Part shown: positions 23,390 through 37,248 of the stretch, piece by piece
Layout: every line of letters starts with the position of its first letter
How positions within the stretch are numbered: the first letter of the stretch is position 1
Origin: Adineta vaga
Lineage: Eukaryota > Rotifera
Length of the DNA stretch: 64,000 bases
Assembly: GCA_021613535.1 (NCBI GenBank)
Contig: CP075492.1
Coordinates: forward strand, 4,836,001-4,900,000
Reading direction: 5' to 3'
The notes under the pieces: model-generated
What the model was told of the DNA's origin: nothing
What the model saw: the letters and a program-made list of their open reading frames with translations, nothing else
Database searches by the model: none
Program-made: the position numbers and the translations under genes

Positions 23390-24444
23390 CGTGTTCTTGT
23401 AGTTTTATCGATGAGTATTATTGATTTTCACGAGATCTAAAAGAAATCCGCTATTGATTATAATACATGGTTATCTAATCGTTCTGTACGATATTCATTG
23501 TTCTATTAGAAGAATATCAAATATGTAATGATACATGACACGAGTTATACTCAGAGAACATTATCTACTTGAAACGATTATGCGTATCAAGAGATGATGA
23601 AATATCGATGATGTAAAAGTTAAAAGTAGATATTTTCCTGTGAAAAACTACATTATGAATTCGTCATCGATCAGTGTTAACATTCATGCCGATGTATATA
23701 ATATATAATATGTGTTGATGAAGAAATTAGTACTTTCACATAACTAAGAGATGTTTTCTTATCATCATCGAGAGGAACAAATAATGAATGTATATGTATG
23801 AAAAAAGAAGTGCGTACGTACCGGCGAATATCGATGGTGAAATGAATCGATACCTGTATTCAGTAGTAAATAATGAAAATAAACTGAAAGGTTACATCGA
23901 ACTAACATAAATGCACAGTTTTGTATATGTTCTTTCTTTACATTTGACGAGCAGCCATGCATAGAAATATTTTGTTTATTTGCGTAGAATATATAATATG
24001 AAATCAAAAAAAAAAGAAAAACAATTTGTTATTCATATCGTTGATAGATGATATATATACGCCATACCCGTCAATGAGTTGGAACGCACGCTTTTTTTTC
24101 TTATTCAAAATATTTACCATAACGAAGTCATTTACAGATAAGAAATATAATTACTAATTTATTTATTCAGTCTACAGCAATTGATAAAATATCTATCGTC
24201 CTTTCATATGTAAACAGAATAAGCAGAAAATATAAAGGTGTAATTATCTATACAGGTAGTCAGAATTTGAAGTAAAAGTATAGAGAGCAAAACGACATCT
24301 GACACAAATCGAAAATTGGAACGAGATAGATTGAGGGTGGTGACCATTTCAGTTGATATATTCTGATATTTATTGAAATTGAGAACATAAAATATATATT
24401 CTTTTTTTCAAAGACATGGAAAATATAAATTCACAATTTTTTTT
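23390..24444. other. AT-rich intergenic stretch
   Basis: Presumed promoter side of the ART/FG-GAP gene. Short open frames here have no domain character. Confidence 0.5.
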
Positions 24445-24732
24445 CTAAATAATCATAATTATTGAATGAGATCTTATAATTACGTCAAAATCAGTAAGAA
24501 TATTTAAATCAGTTAATTTATAGAAGTTAATATCATCTTTTTCAAAAATTTCCATTATTTGCATTTCTAATAAACGAGACGCATTACAATCAATACGATA
24601 CGAACTCATTGATGTAACATTAGGAAAGTAATATGAAAGTTCTTGATTTAGTTTTCTATTGGCAATACTTAAAATAGTTACATTATCATAATTCATTAAC
24701 GTAGAACAATCCATTTCAGTAGTTGATTCCAT
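24445..24732 (-). CDS. Short leucine-rich / F-box-like fragment, uncertain
   Basis: A 95-residue frame from ATG 24732. The segment NVTILSIANRKLNQELSYYF followed by PNVTS resembles the leucine-rich part of rotifer F-box proteins, where such strands repeat many times. Only one or two such units are present and there is no F-box, so this is either a fragment of a dead gene or a chance frame. No introns or partner exons found. Confidence 0.3.
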   Translation of the reverse strand: MESTTEMDCSTLMNYDNVTILSIANRKLNQELSYYFPNVTSMSSYRIDCNASRLLEMQIMEIFEKDDINFYKLTDLNILTDFDVIIRSHSIIMII

Positions 24733-25135
24733 GATGAATATTTCCAAAATATATGGTACGGTATAGATCACTAATACGTCATTTGATATTGAATATCAAG
24801 AATTCATTGTGAAACTCTTCAAATCTTATATCAACAAGTCTAGACTCCGTATTTATGTAGCAGAATTTAAATTTCAAGAAGTTTAAATGAATTAACAATG
24901 TAGTTTGTTAGTCCTTCCTATGATTTAGTACACATAGAATCGGTCAAATAATCCATTTGTCAACTTTGATGTTTGCCTGAACAAACAATCCAGTACATGG
25001 AGAGAACCAATACATGGGACGATATCCAAGTGTTTAAGATGGAGAGTAAGATTAGAAGAAATAGTATCATAATTTATAGAATTTCGTCACTTATCGTAGA
25101 ATTCTACTTTTAAATATTTGAGATCAGGTATATAT

Positions 25136-25233
25136 CTCAGTCGTACCTGAGTCGTACTTCAGTCGTACCAGTCGTACCTCAGTCGTACCTCAATCGTACT
25201 TTATTCGCACTTTATTCGCACTTTATTCGTACT
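25136..25233. repeat. 11-bp minisatellite
   Basis: About nine head-to-tail units of CTCAGTCGTAC, drifting to CTCAATCGTAC and then TTTATTCGCAC/TTTATTCGTAC at the 3' side; one unit is 9 bp. Non-coding. Confidence 0.85.
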
Positions 25234-25835
25234 TTAACTTACCTCGAATACTACCTGAGAATTTGCCAAGATGCATGTTTGTTTGATAAATGTAATGAGT
25301 AGAATTGAGATATTCAAAACATTCAATGAATATTTCATTTGGTAATGATTTTCTTTTCTGTCATTCATATTGTCAATAGTTTTCTTTTTCTATAACTTAT
25401 TTCACATCTCATATTTTAAGGTAGATTTTCATGTGTAAATCTTGGGAATATTTGTTCATTTATCGATTCATAAGTAACTTCTGACTGAATATATATTGAA
25501 ATAACGTTTGAAAGCTTATATAATTTAATACGTTAAAAGTTTGCTATGATCGTCGGTAGATTTATATATTTCAATCAAAATATTGTTGATTCGGTCATTA
25601 TGTTTTTCCTTTCTTTGAATAACATATATCAAAATCAATTTTTAACGGTATGACGTCAAGTAATGTTTGTTATCATTGGAATAGTAATACATACGATTGG
25701 TTAAATGCAATATCGATAATATATTGTAATGGAAGTTATGTCACTAAATATAACTTTATACTTATTCAATAGAATCTATTACAAAAATAAAAATCGTATA
25801 TATCTCAAAGTTTTTGATAATGCATTTATTTATTT

Positions 25836-26469
25836 CTATAACGTTCGTATACTATCACTACAATGTGCATCTAAAACTGGAACAGCACGTGATGTAAAGT
25901 CCCAAATTTGAAGTAGAAATAATATTTCTATTAGAATGTAGTTGCCACTAGTTAACATCAATCCTGAACGCCATGTAGCATATGATCCGTAGTTGATATG
26001 ACGTGCGAATGAAAACAATCCTTGGGCATAATTACGTCCTTTATTAGCCGGATTGTCTTTGAAACGTTTTTGTTGAGGTTCAGAAATAAATTCTGTGGAT
26101 ATTCCTGCAAGAAACAGACCAACACCGATACATCGACTTGTAATGGAAGGATAAAAATAGAAACTGGACAGAGTTGCTAAAGAATTATACACGGTACTAG
26201 AAGTTGGTGCAATAACAGCAATAGAAAGATCGATTTTCTCTTGCATAATATAACACACATTAATAATTTGTTTGATAGCAGCAACAGAACTCATAAAGAG
26301 GATGAGTTGTTGATGTTAATTTAGAAACAATTTGTTGCCCGTACATAGTTAGTAATGAATATTGAATGTATGGATCGAGTGAACGAAGCAAAGCATAGAT
26401 TGTTCGATTAATTGGTGAGAAACCTTTATTTGAACGATTGAAAACATCACGTGGTATTTTACTACACAT
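25836..26469 (-). pseudogene. DUF1295 / steroid-reductase-like membrane protein, broken
   Basis: Two overlapping frames. The upstream one (ATG 26469) runs to about 26290; the downstream one carries the signature KRFKDNPANKGRNYAQGLFS followed by FARHINYG. This matches DUF1295 proteins (relatives of 5-alpha-reductase and isoprenylcysteine methyltransferase), which read ANKGK.Y..GLW.YARHPNYFGE. The frames meet by a one-base shift near 26290. The usual C-terminal RYG..W..Y....P.RLIP block is absent: the protein ends soon after VPVLDAH. Frame break plus missing end suggest a decaying gene. Confidence 0.5.
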
Positions 26470-26766
26470 GTTTTTATCGACATCAACAGATGAGAGTTTG
26501 AAATGTTTGTCTAAAAAACTTTGTTGCTTTATTATTCACTGTAAAGCATTGGTTCGGGATCAATCACTAAATACAAGACATTGAGTTTGCTATATCTATT
26601 TTTTGATTATTTGACAACTTATACAAAAACATTATGAAATAATTTCGAATTTATTAATAAAAATATATGTTATTCATAACGACAGTATGACAGAGGTCTT
26701 CAGTTAACATTCTAAATATGAATGCAGATGAAACATCTGATAAAATCGTGAGATGTTTTTCTTTTA

Positions 26767-29700
26767 TTAATGAATAGAATCCTTCAACAAAATCTCATTA
26801 TTGTCCAATACTAATGGTTCGTGAGAAAAGAAAACCGACGTAATGTTCCGCCGTGATTTTCGATTACATTCGTCTTGTACTCCATTCCAAAGAAATTTTA
26901 ATGGAGTGTTCGATTCGGGACGAGTTTCTAACGCTTTTCGTGGTTGAACATTGCTGGAAAAAGGAGAAGGAGTAAATATAGCTGTTATATTAACCTTCAG
27001 CCGTGCTCCCGATGCTTTCATCGATCGTCGTTTGTAGTCCTGACAAAATTTCTCGAATGAATTTTTGTTCTGCTCCATACGTTTGGAAAACTCTGCTTTG
27101 TATTCTTGTAGTTGCTCTTTCGAATAGGAACAGCGAGATGAATATTGTTTCTTATTCTTCTTTTTCTTTTGATGATCTTCTTCAGAATCGTCATCCTTGC
27201 TTTTCTTTTGATAATTTTCTTTGGAATCTTTATCTTTTTTCTTCATGTCAATTCCAGAGATGAAAACAGCATCAGAATGGATTGATTCATCATGTTTCAT
27301 TGTTTCTTCCTTCTTAATTGTTTTTCTCAATTTCGATTCGTTATCAGTAGAAGTTTTTCGACTACTATTTGGTGATAAATCAACCATTGGAGAATATGAT
27401 CCAACATCTGCTGATAGATAAGTTTTTTGTACGACGATATCAAGAATTGGAAATGGTGCATCGTTAATATCACCTGTATATGTAAATGGAGGAATATTCT
27501 TTTTGGTCGGGTTGAGCATTATTCTATTAATCCATTGCTTTAACAATAATACGTCAGTGTCGCAGATTTGGAAAAGAGTGACGACTTTTTGTTCATGATC
27601 GAAATCGGTAGTATGACCTAAAGTATTACGAGATATAGATACGACTTTCTCGATTGTAACAAAGGAAAAAATCAATTGACTATATCAAGGAATTGGACAA
27701 ATCTTTCATTACAAATCTTTTCTTACGTGAGTTATTATTATCAGGCATAGCAACACTCTTTTTGTCGTCGTCTTTTTCCTTATCAAGATATTCTCTATCT
27801 TTAATCATATTATGAACTTGTTTGATAAGAATTTGTCTCTCGTCATCTTTAATTCTTCCACTCTTCGAATTGATCAATTTCTTCACTAGTTCATCATAAA
27901 TCAATTTGCGTTGTTTTGATGTTAGGAGAAAATGCAATTGAACAGAGTCTCCTTTCCACTGGGTTGATTTTAACGACGAAGTAGAACTACATTTGATATT
28001 CTGGAACTAAAAAAAAGGAATGAATGATTAAGTGACAATGATCAGATATTCAAAAGTAGTGACTTACAATTTTCAACAATAATTTATCGAATTGTAAATT
28101 GAAATTATCTTGCGATCCAAAGAATGGTAAACAAATCTGCTGTTCAGTTATTTTCCGCAATAATCTGATTGGTTGACAGTATTCTACTTTGATCGGAATG
28201 ATATTTTTCTGTTTTTCATAAGCATATTTAGCTTCCTCTATACAATTTCGATCGTTGAAATAATTCGTACTCAAACATAGAATGAACAAATCCGATCGAT
28301 CAATTTTTGGAAAGCTGTTTTCGGACGAATCTGATCTCATCCAAACGAAAAACCCTTCATTTGTTAGACATGTTCGTAATTGTTGACAGATAGCAGCATC
28401 ATCTATAGCATAACTCAACACTATTTTGAAACTGTTTGGAATACTTTTCAATGCATTTTGATCTATAGATAACCGCATTTGCACTAAGGCATCAGTGAGT
28501 TCATATTTTTGATAAGCTTGATTCACATTAGCAATAGGCCCAAATAAAACAAGCTGTTGTTGATCATTTAGTTGTGGTAGAACCGATATTTCACGACAAT
28601 ATGAATAGAATCCATTGATTACATCTTGATTCCATTCATTGCACTTGCTGGACAACACTTGTCTACACATTGATCTTTCGAAATAGTGTTTGATTTTCTT
28701 GTCGCATTGCGTAAGGTGTTTCTTGTTTGTTGCAGTAAGAGTAATCGTTGCAACTATAGTAAGAACAAGCTCTCGACCTTATAGAAATGAATTGCTATCT
28801 TACTTGACGTTGGGCAATAGAAATTTCCGTAAGTTCTATCGTTGGTTTGAAGAGTTTGAACAATATCAATAAACTGCTTGTATAACTTTTGTTGATCTGC
28901 TAAGAAAATAAATGATACATTGAGTAAGATAGTTGTTGTTTGTCGAATTTGTTCGATAGTTTCATCAACCATCTCTTCTGCAATGATTTGATCGTGTTGA
29001 CATGAATCTGGCATTGCAATTGCAATGGATAACGTTTGACGATCGGATCGTCTTTCATTTTTGAGCACATATTGAATGATCTTAGATATAAAGAATCGAA
29101 CTGATTCGCTTAGAAAATCTTCATCGGCTAATTTTCCTGGCATTGACCAATTGACAAATAGCATTTTCTTGCAATTCAATCTTCCAGCTGTTGTCTCAGT
29201 AATAAATGGCATTGAATTGTCATGATGAGTTCTCGTATGTTTTGATCGTTGTTCTTCAAGATCACCTGCTCGTTCGATTAAATATTCTTTCAATCCTGAC
29301 GACAATGATGGAATTATGATAATGTCAACCTATAGAATTAGCATTAGAAATAAGAAACTTAGTAGAAAAAAATGGGCTTACTTGTTGCTCAGCGATGTCT
29401 CCAGAAGAAACAGCAATAGATCCATTGGATAACTTGGCTTCGCAAGAAAAAAATGGTAGAGAATTAGGTGAATTCATCATGAGCGGAACAAGTGCAAGAT
29501 CATCTTTTTGTTTGCATAGAATTGGAAAAGGTTTATATTTTCTCGTGAGTTTAAATTTACAATAACAATGATTATCTTTAGCTAGATGTTGTATGTAAGA
29601 AATTGTTTTCTCAGCAATATTATAATAAAATTCAGTTGTATCAATGGTAAGTTTTTTGAAACTTGATAGTAAAGTTTTCAGTTTTAATTGAACATCATTT

Positions 29701-31376
29701 AAGAGATATTGTGGCGCATGAAATTCCTGTTTTTTCAAATCGATTTTGACACCGTCTTTACGCAAGTTATTTTCAATTTTTCCCACTGCTTTCCAACCAA
29801 TCTGGATCAAACAATCGATCTAAATAGATAATACCATGTAAGTCCATCAATGCAATTAAAACTATCCGAATGTGTCATGTATTTTTAAAAGAGAAACTTA
29901 TCGATAAATTGAAACTTACTTGTGTTGATGAAAGTTGAGTGAATTTATATTTGTATAATCGATATTTTTTGAATAAATGTTCAATTTTTGTTAACAATGG
30001 ATTGACCACATTTTTATGTCCAAGTATATCAATAATAGTTTGATCGCTCTTTCTAGTGGATATGTTTTCAGTAATCGATATAAATGAACTATTTCGTTGT
30101 TGAGACTGGATGATTTCATCGAATTCCTTTCGATATTGATTTACAGCATAGATTTTCTCCTTCTGAATAATTTGACATGTATCTAGATCCATATATTCAA
30201 CTAAAAGAAATTCATCCGTCACAGAAATGAATAATTTCTCCTGCACAATCTGATGTTCAATAATATTATCAATTTCAATAGCTTGATGAGAATTATTGAA
30301 TTTATCATCATTGAAATGGACGATTTCTAACGTTGGTGCAGATGTCTCATACTAAAAGATAAGTTCTTACTAGAACATAATGTCACAATTATACCGTTGC
30401 TTTTGGCAGTGTATTTGATCGACATATTATGAACATATGACTATCACGATCGATGATTTTTTGTATAATGCCAACAGCTGATGTATTGGAAAACCATTGT
30501 TTTACTGAAATACAAAGTATAGATGACAAATAATGCCTGTTTGCTCTTTCTACCTTTTCGTTGTTTGTATTTGCGAATTTGTACTTTTTTAAATAACTTT
30601 TCGATAAAATTTATAATCGTCTGATATTGTTTTTCTGTACCAGTCAGTTTGAGAGTATACTTTAGTGAAGACCACTCATCATCAGATGTTGTCTGATCAA
30701 TCTCAATCCGAATAGGACCTCTTTCTCTATCGACATAGTCAATAAAATATGAACGAAACTTTTGATTTTGAAGAAATTGAACAAGATTATCGTCATCGAT
30801 AGTATATTTGTACTGACGTTTGACAGTTACTAAATCATCTGTCTTAGTTTTCGTCGAATTATTTGTTTCGTGATGTCTTTTCTAGAAGAGATTAACAATT
30901 TGAGTGTATGAATATCGATCAAATGATTACAAAACAGTAATACTTACATGTAGGTTACTAGGATTCTCAGATCTTGATCGTCGTTTGTGATGATTACTAA
31001 CGATTTCTGATGAAATTCTAGCACGGTCATCCGCGTATTGTGACGATATACTCGAATTTACGTCAACTTCTTCAACAAGGACTCTTCTCAAATCGATGAG
31101 TTTTTCTCGAAATCGACTTTGAGTTCCAATCGTAGGTTTTCGAATCGTCCCATCATCCTGTAACTCAGAGAGTACCTTTGCAATATCTTCATCGTTCAAT
31201 GCTACCAGAGCATTACCGTCGATGTTTAATTCTATAAAGTTCAGTTATAATAAAGATTAAAAGACAAAGTTAACATAATTAAAAAACATAGATTTACTTT
31301 TAAACCTTTTAATATATCTCTTAAATCCATTCGCTTTCAGCCAATGACTAACTTGGTCTACATTCCACTTTGTCAT
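26767..31376 (-). CDS. SAM / KH-like / macro / TIR multidomain protein
   Basis: Multi-exon gene starting at ATG 31376. The SAM domain is split over exons 31376-31298 (79 nt) and 31231-30948 (MTKWNVDQVSHWLKANGF; ALNDEDIAKVL). Then come several KH-like segments (near 30880-30550 and 30246-29400, PARP14-like in style). A macro domain follows at about 29435-28800 (SIAVSSGDIAEQQ, VDIIIIPSLSSGL, AGRLNCKKMLFVNW). Another KH-like unit (LVLFGPIANVNQAYQKYELT) precedes a TIR domain at about 28434-28100 (FKIVLSYAIDD; FILCLSTNYF). In NCIEEAKYA the second Glu (codon 28235-28233) sits where SARM1 has its catalytic Glu. A charged coil and a conserved module (NIPPFTYTGDINDAPFP) end it. TIR NADases release ADP-ribose species from NAD+ and macro domains bind ADP-ribose. 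Several exon joins, especially near 27680, are approximate. Confidence 0.75.
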
Positions 31377-32728
31377 GATTGATCACGTAAAATAAACCTT
31401 TGGAGCAATCTGAAATCGACGAAATCTCACGACTATCTTAGAGTTTTTGCGAACGAGGTTAAGTAAATGCAACTGCACATATAGCTATGTGTCAATTCCA
31501 CATCTGCATTCTCACCCAACTACAACTTCATGATTTATTTACATTTATGACGCCAATACTTACAACCAACAATTATTCTACAAACATATCTCCGAAATGT
31601 TTTTTCCAACTTACCCATGTTTGATGTTTTTCTGTTCTAACGTACCTGGCATTGTTGATTGACGATTATTATTCCTTTCTTTTTTTTGGTGGATCAAAAA
31701 TAAAAAGTTTGTATGTTTGACTGCAACCAACACATTCTCACTACTGCGTAATACATTATTAGTGACTTATTTTATCCGGATAAATCAGCTATGTTCTTGT
31801 GTGAATTTCAGTTCTCGTCAATCTCCATAGATCTTATCGGCAACTCACATTTTCTCCTTCTATTTTTTAATGTTTGTACAGACATGAAAACCCTCAGAAT
31901 CAACTCTAGATTGAAAACTTTATTGATAAAGCAACCGGTATGTTATTGTGTTATTGTGTTATTGCTTATTTATTAGGATTCACTATAAAAATAATTGATG
32001 TGCTCATGGAGTAACTTAACTATATAAATCTGGAAAACAATCATTTGATAAGAATATTTTATTCTTCAATTTCTTTTTAGAACATATAAATGAACTATTG
32101 ATCAACAGAAATATAACACTTACTTGATCAGTTAAAGGTGACTATACTTTCTTTTCTATTATTTATTTCGCGAGCAAATGCTTATGAGAGGCAAAAATTT
32201 CTTCTTTTCTCTTTTAAAACATTTTTTTCACGACTTTCTGTTGCAAGATTTATTCAGAGAAAAGGAAATGTAAATAGTTATAAAATGAAGAAAAATACAT
32301 ATTCGTATGTAAATATTTTTATGTTTCAGAGTAACAGCGACGAGTATTACGCACAATAAATCAGTGGTTTTATTAGCATGACTCTTTCACAATATAATCC
32401 ATAGATTTTTGTAAGTCTAGACGTTATAAAAGAAATGGAATAACATACAGAACGACTGACTCTTCTGTCAAATTCTTTATACATTCTTCCTTACTTTTTA
32501 AGGATCTGAATACTATCGTTTCTAAGGGCCTTGTCGAGTCCATTTCGAGGAAACTTCAGACTAGTGAAATTAGTCAGAAATATCTGATCGAAGAGCAATG
32601 TGATTATTGACATAGAATAAATTTTTCATCTGTGTTTGCCTTCACATAGTTATAGTCTGATCAATGTTGTTCATAATCCCAGATATCATTCTTCTTCTTC
32701 TTATTATTATTATTATTCAGATTTATCA
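31377..32728. promoter_or_regulatory. 1.35-kb shared intergenic between divergent SAM/TIR paralogues
   Basis: The start codons at 31376 (-) and 32729 (+) point away from each other across this AT-rich stretch. A CTT/ATT microsatellite (about 32690-32718) sits just before the plus start. No gene seen. Confidence 0.45.
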
Positions 32729-35700
32729 ATGGCAAATTGGACTTTGAAACAAATCATTGAATGGTTGCAAATAAATGGTTTTGAAAAGCATATACAAACG
32801 TTTATAGGTAAGCAATTGATTCATTGAATGTGTGTGCTGCAAGTATATGCATGATCTTTTATGCCATAGATGAAGATATTGATGGAGCAGCACTCATGGG
32901 TTTACGCGACGATGATATTATAAAACTACTTGCTGTGGTGGATCAAAAAGGAGTACGAACAAATCCGACGATGAGAACACTACGAAAGTTTTTGGCCAAA
33001 CTAGAAGAATTGAAGATATTGGGGAACAAAGAACAAAAGAGAGAAAGAAGACGCAGCGGGTAAGTGAATTTATTCTGTCCAAAAGTTTTTCAGACTGTGA
33101 TATTCTAGTGCACTTCATTCATCCATGATGACTGTTAAGCCTATTGGTCATACAGTTAATGATTCAAAATCACATTCTCAAATATTTATTGTTCAACCGA
33201 GAAGCTCGCAAATTAAATTTTTCCAAAGTGAATTGATCTGTAACTATTTACAGGAGTATTTATCGACAAATTTTGATGTGACATGCAACATACCTATGAC
33301 AATTCTGTCCATATCAAATACTGACTTGTTAGTACGATTGTCCGGTCATAAACAAGAGGTGCAAGCTGCTCATCAAAATCTTCAATCATTATTTGCTACA
33401 TTACATACCACAATTTTGAATGAAAACAATGCGAGTCCAAAAGGTTAGTAGTTCATTGTATATAGAAGAAAAACAATAAATACATTTCGTTTAATAATAT
33501 CTCTTTAGTAATCAAATGGTCAAAGAACATCCATTGTGACTTAGCTCTTCTTGTACTTCAGAAAATCTTTATTGATAAGAAGTTATGCACTGTTTGGGAG
33601 AAAACAAGTGTGTTGTCTGGATACTATATTGTTCATTATCTAACTGGTAATCATGATCCCAGTGCCTCGGAAGAATTTATCAACCATGTATTAAATCATG
33701 ATATATCCTTCGTCAAAGATATCACTGTATCGAATGCTCACAAAAGATACCATAGCGAATTGGATGAATTTATCCAAAACAAGAAGAATGCTTCACAACA
33801 AAATCAATCCATGGCTGTAATTTCCTTACAATATCCGTCTCAAAAGGACTTCAAAATTAGTCTTTTTGGTTTGAAAGATATTGTTCAAGTTACAAAAAAA
33901 CAATTAAAATTACTAATCAATAAACATCAGATGAAAACGACAAAACTCAATCTGGATTCAAAACAGGTAAGAACTGCATATTCTCTAGATGTCATCTCGA
34001 TAAATAATATTGTTTTAATTTTAGCGTGAATATCTATTGGACAATTGTACCTCTCATTTGAGAAATATTGAATTGAATTATGAAGATGATAATGTTAAAA
34101 TTCAAATTCGTGAAAGTTTATTTACTTCACCTCAATATCTCGTAAAAATAATTGAACAGCTGATTCTATCGATGATTTTCCAAACAGTGAATTTAACTTT
34201 CAAATCGATCGAAAATGCATTTCTATTGACAGACAGTGATCGTTTACAATTAGAAACTCTTGCTAAAAACTGCAATTGTGAAATAAACCACATCGAAGTA
34301 AAAACAGAAGAAGAATCTATCATAATACCTAAAGGAAACATTCCTGCAACACCTGAACATCTCGCAAAAGACTCAAATCAAGTTTCTGCTACATTATTTG
34401 TGCCAAAATAGTATCTATATCGAACAACACACTAGAAATTCGAAAGACTGATCAATTAAAGGTTTGCTTTTTCTACTAAACCATTACATTCCACGAGGGA
34501 TTTCATTTGATTGATTTTAGACTGATATCATAGTACTATCAACAGAAGATGATTGCATTCGAGAGAAAATTGAATCTAAGAATCAAGTTGGATATTATCA
34601 AACCAATACTGGTAAAAATTTTCTTTATATACCATGGTCACCAACACAATTCAAACAATATGACGATCGACCAAAATCTATTCTAAAAGAATCAATAAAA
34701 CAGTTCATATCTCACTCATTAACACAATTAATTCAACATAGTGATGCGAATGTAAAAACAGTGGCATATTCAACAACGAAATGGGAGAATTATCCACATC
34801 GACAACAATTTATCCAAATATTTATTCGCCAAATGAAATTACAATTGGAATCTGAACTGTTTGCGAATCGTGGCTGGAGAATTATACTTCCTTTCCATCA
34901 AAAACAATGTTTCTTATTTAAAATGTTTTCAGACATCCTATCAAAATCAAAAACTCAAAATAATAGTGATGAACAATTCTCATGTCCAATATCGAGTAAG
35001 TATAGAGATAAAGGCATCGTTTGTTTTATGTCTATTCGTTGCTTTCTAGTAAACACACTTGCACTAAAAACCTCGAGCGATAATAATATTGTCAAATGCC
35101 AAAAAGTCATCAGCAATTATATCGAGACAAATGTTTTCATAACAGTGAAAATTGATAAACCATTTGATTTACATATTTGGAATCAATTTATGATTAACGA
35201 TTATTACAATTACTGTTTACAAGAAATGATCTTACCCAATTTCTTTCAAACAAACTCACAACCGCAGTATCTGGAACTAGCTGGTCCAGTAAAAAAAGTT
35301 CATATAGCAAAAGAAAAGTATGAACTAATGTCTCAAATTGCTCATCTGAAAAGAATACCTGCAAATCTCGTACCTATCAAAGATCATCAATCGTCGAAAG
35401 TTACGCTGAAAACATCCAAAGAAATATCAAATCAATACAATATTCTCATAAGTTATTGCTCTTTAGATGGAACATTGCCTCTGATTCTTGCTGATCATTT
35501 TACTGATGAAGATTATATTGTATTAACTGAAGCTTCCGATCAAACATCTTCGTCTCATATTGCAAGCATAAATAGAGCAGATGTTATTGTCATTTGCTTT
35601 AGTTCAAATTATTTCATGAATGCGAATTGTAGAACTTCACTACGAACAGCAATCGAATCCTCGCAGAAAACAATCATACCTGTTGTTCTTCTAGCAAATT

Positions 35701-37248
35701 CATCAGATCAACCGATCAATTGGCTTGAATGGATTGATGTACAAGAATTATATTATGAAATATTTCACGAAGAAATTAAATTTAAACTTAACACAAATTT
35801 TGATCTTAATTATGAAAGATTATTAATTGAATTGGTAAGCTGAGCAGTTTCTTAAGTATTCATTATTATAGGATAAGAATTGAAAGGCAGCATTATTTTC
35901 ATTTCCACAGATTCGCACTCATTCTCTTTACTAATTAGAGCTTTCTATTTATAGCTTCAATATACTAAACCAGGTGTATTTGGTCATAAATATCCAAAAT
36001 CTAGTAATACTTCCGTCGAAGAATCTACGCAAAATGAAGATGCTCATCATCACGATAAAACTATCGAATTAACAGCAGTAGAAATGCAAACGAAAAGACG
36101 AATCTATGAAGAGCGTATTCAGAAAATTGTTCAAAGCCAAAAAATTTCAGAAAAGGAAATGAAACAACTGATTCGTAGTTTAGAAGTTGTATTGAAATCA
36201 TCGTCAAGTCAAGAAAGTTCAGATACATCGGAAGAAGAAAATTCAATAATATCCAGTGAAATTTCTGAACAGTCTGAAAATAATATGAACGAAAGAAATA
36301 AACAAGGTCAGTAATTAAAATTCCATTATGAGAGAAAAATATTATAGATATCATGAAGACAGATGACAAGAAGATGATAGATTTTTATGAGTTAGATACT
36401 TTAGAAAAAATGGTAGAAGTATCCTGAGTGCTTTATATGAACTTCTCAGATGTATTTATCGTAGTGTTTTATTGTATTTGTTTTCAGAAGAATTAAACAT
36501 TTGTTCTGAGTACTTGCATGCTTTCTTCTTATTGATACAACGTTGGATGGAAGAAGCATCAAATAAAACAATGATTCGGGGTAATTTACCACCATTTACT
36601 TTGTCTGGAGATTATAATGATGCTATATTTCCACTCCCATTATCGAATAAACTTCCCTGGTGGGACGTAGAAGATAGTATTCAGAATATTTATCGCTCAA
36701 AATTAAAAGAACTTGAGCTATTTCCAGAAGTGAAAATGATTGGAGGATGGTTTAATTGTGATGAAGCACATTTTTACTTTGAAAAATTAATTGATCCTGA
36801 TATGCAATTTCGAGAAGAAAGGAAAGATATAGATGAAACAACATCTGATGAAGGAAAAAACAACATAATATCTAGAACTTATATGAAATTTAATACGTCC
36901 GTACAGAGACATATCTCAGTTTGGGATCGTGATCAAGATGTCGAACTCTTAAAAGAATACAGAAGACGTTTAAATAACTCGAAAACGGATTTACCTGACG
37001 ATCTTCTAGAAAGATGGGATCATTATTGGTCTACAAACGCACAGCTTATACGAGATATGGTATGGGGAAAAGTTGAAGCTCAATCAAGATCTAGAGAAGA
37101 ATGTCGAAAACTTGAAATGCTGGATGATCCAAACAATGAACTGTGGAAAAAGAAAAAAAGAAACCGTGGATGTCGAAAATTTGTTAAACAGAAAATACGA
37201 AATACGATTGAATGGCAAAAATTCTTAGACGTACAAAAAGATGACTAA
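32729..37248 (+). CDS. SAM / KH-like / degenerate macro / TIR paralogue, likely eroding
   Basis: Collinear paralogue of the minus gene. Exon 1 (32729-32807) is again exactly 79 nt and holds the first half of the SAM domain (MANWTLKQIIEWLQINGF). Exon 2 is 32870-33059 and exon 3 starts at 33109. KH-like units follow (VRLSGHKQEVQAAHQNLQSL; KISLFGLKDIVQVTKKQL), then a weak macro-like block (about 34430-34880) and a TIR domain (about 35430-35840; NILISYCSLDG, VIVICFSSNYF). The C-terminal part has the same charged coil (36084-36310) and a PPFTLSGDYNDAIFP module. Two differences matter: in NCRTSLRTA the expected catalytic Glu is Ser (TCA at 35637), and the frame breaks near 34408 (VPK then stop, continuing one base off). 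The TIR is therefore probably not an NADase. The exon join near 36430 is unresolved. Confidence 0.65.
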
